Below are positions 6,901 through 8,958 of a stretch of 8,958 nt of DNA, piece after piece. The DNA comes from Opitutaceae bacterium (GTDB lineage: Bacteria; Verrucomicrobiota; Verrucomicrobiia; Opitutales; Opitutaceae). The notes below the pieces were generated by a model. The model was given only the letters and a program-made list of their open reading frames with translations. It was not told the origin of the DNA and did no database searches. Both the position numbers and the translations under genes were made by a program. Each line of letters starts with the position of its first letter. Position 1 is the first letter of the stretch. The stretch covers positions 1 through 8,958 of the forward strand of contig JAPOIC010000073.1 in assembly GCA_029979145.1 (NCBI GenBank), in the 5' to 3' direction.

Positions 6901-7803
6901 CTCCGCGCCTTCCTTCTGCGAGCGCAGGTCGTAGGCCGCCTGCTGCGCATCCTGCACCCGCTGGTTCAGTTGGCCGCGCTGGGCCTTTTTCTGCTCCAGC
7001 GCCGCCTGCTGCGTTTCCAACTCCTGCCGGCGGGTGTCGGCCTCGCCGCGCAGGCCGCTCACCTTGGCCTCCAGCTCGCCGAGGGTGGCCGTGATCTGCG
7101 CATGCTGCTTGCCGCTCCAAGCCAGCGCGAGATGCCGCAGCCGGTGGCTGAGCCGCTTGTAGCGGAGGGCTTTTGCGGCCTGGCGTCGCAGGCTGCCGAT
7201 CTGCCGGGAAACTTCGCCGACCACGTCGGCCACCCGCGCCAGGTTCTGCTCCGTGAGCACGAGCTTGTTCATCGCCTCACGGCGATGGCTCTTGTATTTG
7301 GTGATGCCGGCGGCTTCCTCGAACACCGCGCGGCGTTCCTCGGGCTTGGACGACAGGATCTGGTCGATCTGGCCCTGCGCCATGATCGAGTAGCTGGTCC
7401 GGCCCACGCCGGTGTCCATGAAAAGCTTGTGAATGTCCTTCAGGCGGCAGGCCTGACCGTTGAAGAAATACTCGCTCTGCCCGTCGCGATGGACGCGGCG
7501 CATGATCTCAATCTCGTGAAACTCGCTGCCGAGCTGCTTCTCGCAATCGGTGAGAAGCAGGGCGACTTCGCAGAGTTGGGCGGGTTTGCGCGTATCGGCG
7601 CCCTCAAAGATCACGTCCTGCATCTTGCCGCCGCGGAGAGCCTTGGCGCTCTGCTCGCCCAGCACCCAGCGGATGCCGTCGGCGATGTTCGATTTCCCGC
7701 AGCCATTCGGGCCGACAACGGCGGTTACGCCGGGTTCGAACTTGAGGGTGGTGGGGTCGGCAAAGGACTTGAAACCGTGAAGCTTGAGCGCCTTGAGATA
7801 CAT
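3970..7803 (-). CDS. smc: Chromosome segregation/condensation ATPase SMC
   Basis: This 1277-aa cytoplasmic protein is the SMC subunit of the bacterial condensin Smc-ScpAB. It dimerises at its hinge, binds DNA and uses ATP to organise and segregate chromosomes. The start MYLKALKLHGFKSFADPTTL is canonical. Walker A is GPNGCGKS at residues 31-38, and RGGKMQDVIFEGAD follows at 57-70. A first long Gln/Glu/Arg-rich coiled coil runs from about 170 to 500. The hinge is about 505-665, ending in VYGGYRNSKQ, and a second coiled coil follows. The C-terminal head has LGGMGAVNLVAIEEYAEL, the ABC signature LLSGGQ at 1164-1169, and Walker B with DELD at 1193-1196 (catalytic Glu1194). All ATPase motifs are intact. 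It is longer than the usual roughly 1150-1200 aa, mainly because of a disordered-looking insert at about 968-1029. There is no Shine-Dalgarno motif before the ATG. scpA and scpB are not in the window. Confidence 0.97.
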   Translation of the reverse strand: MYLKALKLHGFKSFADPTTLKFEPGVTAVVGPNGCGKSNIADGIRWVLGEQSAKALRGGKMQDVIFEGADTRKPAQLCEVALLLTDCEKQLGSEFHEIEIMRRVHRDGQSEYFFNGQACRLKDIHKLFMDTGVGRTSYSIMAQGQIDQILSSKPEERRAVFEEAAGITKYKSHRREAMNKLVLTEQNLARVADVVGEVSRQIGSLRRQAAKALRYKRLSHRLRHLALAWSGKQHAQITATLGELEAKVSGLRGEADTRRQELETQQAALEQKKAQRGQLNQRVQDAQQAAYDLRSQKEGAENQANLAQIKRNGLQDRLESSRHSLGELEMQLREVSARADSGAQDKQEQLTLLGSSDDVYQQRNRELAIAEGELSKLEQEVQQAKFQLLQLESTVARLRTDCSGYEVDQKTSLHRHDALAQDLEQVRQQSTFAAQQAAELAGKVETALAEKSRAHSDVVAAQQTISTLTGEFRDAQRKQQEIDRALAQRTARLRLLQQLQEKWEGFGEGAKAILQGRLDAALAGARPVPITQGLEVRADCARAVEAILGAAAEAISVSDMATAQRILSQLEAEEIGSVVLHVGGAITGATAPADLPPFLQPATTALVNAEPGHPAVSVLGACYLTDDLPAFLEYWKANPGFSFLAVATRKGDLVDRRGLVYGGYRNSKQAAASIVQREVDLRETARALADEQKAHDEQRVVIEGINARLNEAEQALEQRRAEVLATTQTVAAVQAEQRNAQRALDEVTQRIDRMERELTGLEQARNEAHARWEKAQAGLKEAETATTAQREKIQSGETRLAEIRADRDVKRETLAQARLELAEHRQKVEVLDRGLDEMQRRREQLGALLVQRQQEIEVWSEQIAELDTETAAQRSRAEGLVETLGVAQQQVESVRRELVELEQGINAVESVQQNLRQQSETAHNDLSRHEVKLAESRQRAEFLVEEVRREFSAEVAEIDWKLSLWRADDEPEGLQPLDLDEEDDAPPAAEAPVEPVAETEVAPEGEVAAAADTAPAKRRKKKKEPRGEPTEADLAALEQTDWSAVKAEVDALRQRLGGMGAVNLVAIEEYAELKQRHDFLRSQVEDLTNAKTELLKAIDEINQTSQQQFQVTFEQIRKNFEYTFQTLFGGGRAALELIAAEDILESGIEIVAQPPGTKLKSITLLSGGQKTLTAVALLFALYMVKPSPFCLLDELDAPLDESNIGRFTDLLKKFVNESQFIIITHNKRTVSAAQAIYGVTMEERGVSKTVSMRFNHDRGEAEAHTQNIAEAVTRAKA

Positions 7804-7984
7804 GAAAGGGACGAGTGTGGGAGAACCCGCGACCGGCGGGCAAACCCAAACCCTCGGCGGGTGATTTCGTGTCGTAAAGGCCCAATTTCGCCCCCCTCAC
7901 CTCGCCCCTCGCCGAGCCCGCTCCGGGAACCTGCGCATCGACATGGTGACTGAGCTGCGGTATCACCACGCCACCCAACTTGCC
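7804..7984. other. Divergent intergenic region between smc and the cadherin-like/VWA gene
   Basis: This 181-bp gap must hold the promoters for two divergent genes. I see no good sigma-70 -35/-10 pair in either direction. A 5-bp hairpin with a 5-nt loop (7826-7840, cccgc gaccg gcggg) lies in the smc leader, about 23 nt before its ATG. A C-rich tract runs through roughly 7889-7909. An in-frame ATG at 7943-7945 followed by GTG at 7946-7948 could be alternative starts for the plus-strand gene. Confidence 0.45.
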
Positions 7985-8958
7985 ATGAAACCTGATTTTC
8001 CCGTCCCGTCTTGGCTGCGCCGCCTCATGCCCGCCCTTTTCATCGCCAGTCTGCCATTTCGAGCCCTAGCGGCTCCGGCAACGGCGTCCGACGTCGACCA
8101 CGCCCTCAAGTCCGAGGTGCCGATGCAGATCGAGACCGCCGGCGATTCCGCGGTGAGCGGCCGGTTGGAGGTCGCGGCTGAAATTCTTACGCCCGAGGCT
8201 GGCAACGCCTTGGTCTACACCATCACCTCCGAGCCCCTCCACGGCCGCGTCGGTCTGGCAGGCGAGGGCGACGAAGCCGATTTCTACCAGAACAAGTCCT
8301 CGCGCTTCGACTATTTCGCCTACCAACCCGAGGATGGATTTACCGGCACCGACACGTTTTCCTACACGGTCCTCAACGAGACCAATGGCTTGGTGTTCAA
8401 GAGCACCGTCCAAGTCACCGTCGCCGAGCCGCCGCCGGTCGTGCTTGAGGAGATGGAAATCGAGGCGACTCAACTGGATCTCGGAAACGTCCGCGCCGTC
8501 GAGCTCACCACCCGCCCAAACACCCCGGTCGCGCAAAAGCTTCCGAGTCACGAGGATTTCATCACGTTAAACGACCGCATCGGACTCAATCCGCCCAAAG
8601 TCACCTATGTGCTGGATGATGCGGGCAAACCTGCCCATGGCACCGCCCGACTCGACCGGATCACCGGTGAACTCACCTACTCGCCCAACCCCGGCTACAT
8701 CGGCTCCGACAGCTTCAAGTATTACACCGTCGACGAGGCCAATCCTCAGCTGGGGGTGGAGAACCGGGTCAATGTCGCCATCGAGCCGATCCGTCACCTG
8801 AAACACCTCACGGCCGACCGCTCCAGCAGCCGCCAAGTTGACCGCGTGTTCGTGATCAACAACTCCCCGTCGATGGCGGCGCATCAGGAGCGCCTGGCCG
8901 CGAGCCTGAATCGTTTCCGCCAGCTCTTCCACACGCGCGATCTCGACTACCGCATCGG
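7985..8958 (+). CDS. Secreted protein with two cadherin-like Ig repeats and a VWA-like domain (3' end outside the window)
   Basis: 324 codons are visible and the frame stays open to the right edge. Residues 1-29 look like a Sec signal peptide: basic WLRR, hydrophobic LMPALFIASLPF, and likely cleavage after ALA29. Two bacterial cadherin-like (Big_9-type) repeats follow. The first spans about 44-147, with YQPEDGFTGTDTFSYTV. The second spans about 195-267, with YSPNPGYIGSDSFKYYTVDE. From about residue 286 a von Willebrand factor A-like domain begins (VDRVFVINNSPSMAAHQERL, ending DLDYRIG). Its metal-site motif reads NxSxS (292-296) rather than the usual DxSxS. The architecture suggests an exported cell-surface or periplasmic adhesion/scaffold protein; its ligand is unknown. 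The ATG at 7985 is chosen because it places the signal peptide at the N-terminus. An ATG at 7943 would add 14 residues. No Shine-Dalgarno motif is seen at either. It is divergent from smc, with no evident link. Confidence 0.82.
   Translation, partial: MKPDFPVPSWLRRLMPALFIASLPFRALAAPATASDVDHALKSEVPMQIETAGDSAVSGRLEVAAEILTPEAGNALVYTITSEPLHGRVGLAGEGDEADFYQNKSSRFDYFAYQPEDGFTGTDTFSYTVLNETNGLVFKSTVQVTVAEPPPVVLEEMEIEATQLDLGNVRAVELTTRPNTPVAQKLPSHEDFITLNDRIGLNPPKVTYVLDDAGKPAHGTARLDRITGELTYSPNPGYIGSDSFKYYTVDEANPQLGVENRVNVAIEPIRHLKHLTADRSSSRQVDRVFVINNSPSMAAHQERLAASLNRFRQLFHTRDLDYRI

Noticed and set aside
7853..7916. A 7-bp inverted repeat (ctcggcg / cgccgag) in the smc/VWA gap
   Set aside because: The arms are 50 bp apart and made of common GC words, with no supporting promoter to make it an operator.
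5719..7953. A 744-codon open frame on the plus strand, antisense to smc
   Set aside because: It lies almost wholly opposite smc, which has every family motif. Its product is Leu/Ala/Gln/Arg-rich without recognisable domains, as expected of an antisense shadow in GC-rich DNA.

Overview
The window is GC-rich bacterial chromosome and looks like core genome with a few irregularities, not an accessory or mobile region. Few of the gene starts show a convincing Shine-Dalgarno sequence. A zwf-opcA pair, a bacterial Smc and a secreted cadherin-like/VWA protein occur together. This would fit a Verrucomicrobiota (Opitutales-like) genome, but that is an inference from gene content and style, and no marker in the window proves it.

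Layout, left to right. Positions 2-130 (+) hold the last 42 codons of an unrecognised gene. It converges on a small VOC/glyoxalase-fold gene (137-534, -), which is broken by an apparent one-base deletion near its 5' end. A terminator-like hairpin lies at 581-597. It follows the minus-strand pair zwf (1583-3121) and opcA (606-1580), which are separated by 2 bp and certainly co-transcribed. They encode glucose-6-phosphate dehydrogenase, the entry enzyme of the oxidative pentose phosphate pathway, and its assembly/activation factor OpcA. Upstream of zwf, on the same strand, is a small membrane-anchored TPR-like protein (3264-3824). Its reading frame continues upstream through an in-frame TAG almost to the end of smc. 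The full-length smc gene (3970-7803, -; 1277 aa) encodes the chromosome-condensation ATPase. It carries an unusual acidic/Pro-Ala-rich plus poly-lysine insertion near its C-terminal head. Across a 181-bp divergent gap, a plus-strand gene (7985 to beyond the window end) encodes a secreted protein with two cadherin-like Ig repeats followed by a VWA-like domain.

Minus-strand transcription therefore runs smc, TPR protein, zwf, opcA, hairpin, VOC protein. zwf and opcA work together directly. The other neighbours have no evident functional link. No tRNA, rRNA, CRISPR array, insertion sequence or attachment site was seen. I found no convincing new biological system. The points that deserve a second look are the two broken reading frames, the Smc insertion, the altered MIDAS motif in the VWA protein, and a long hairpin that includes the stop codon of the TPR gene.
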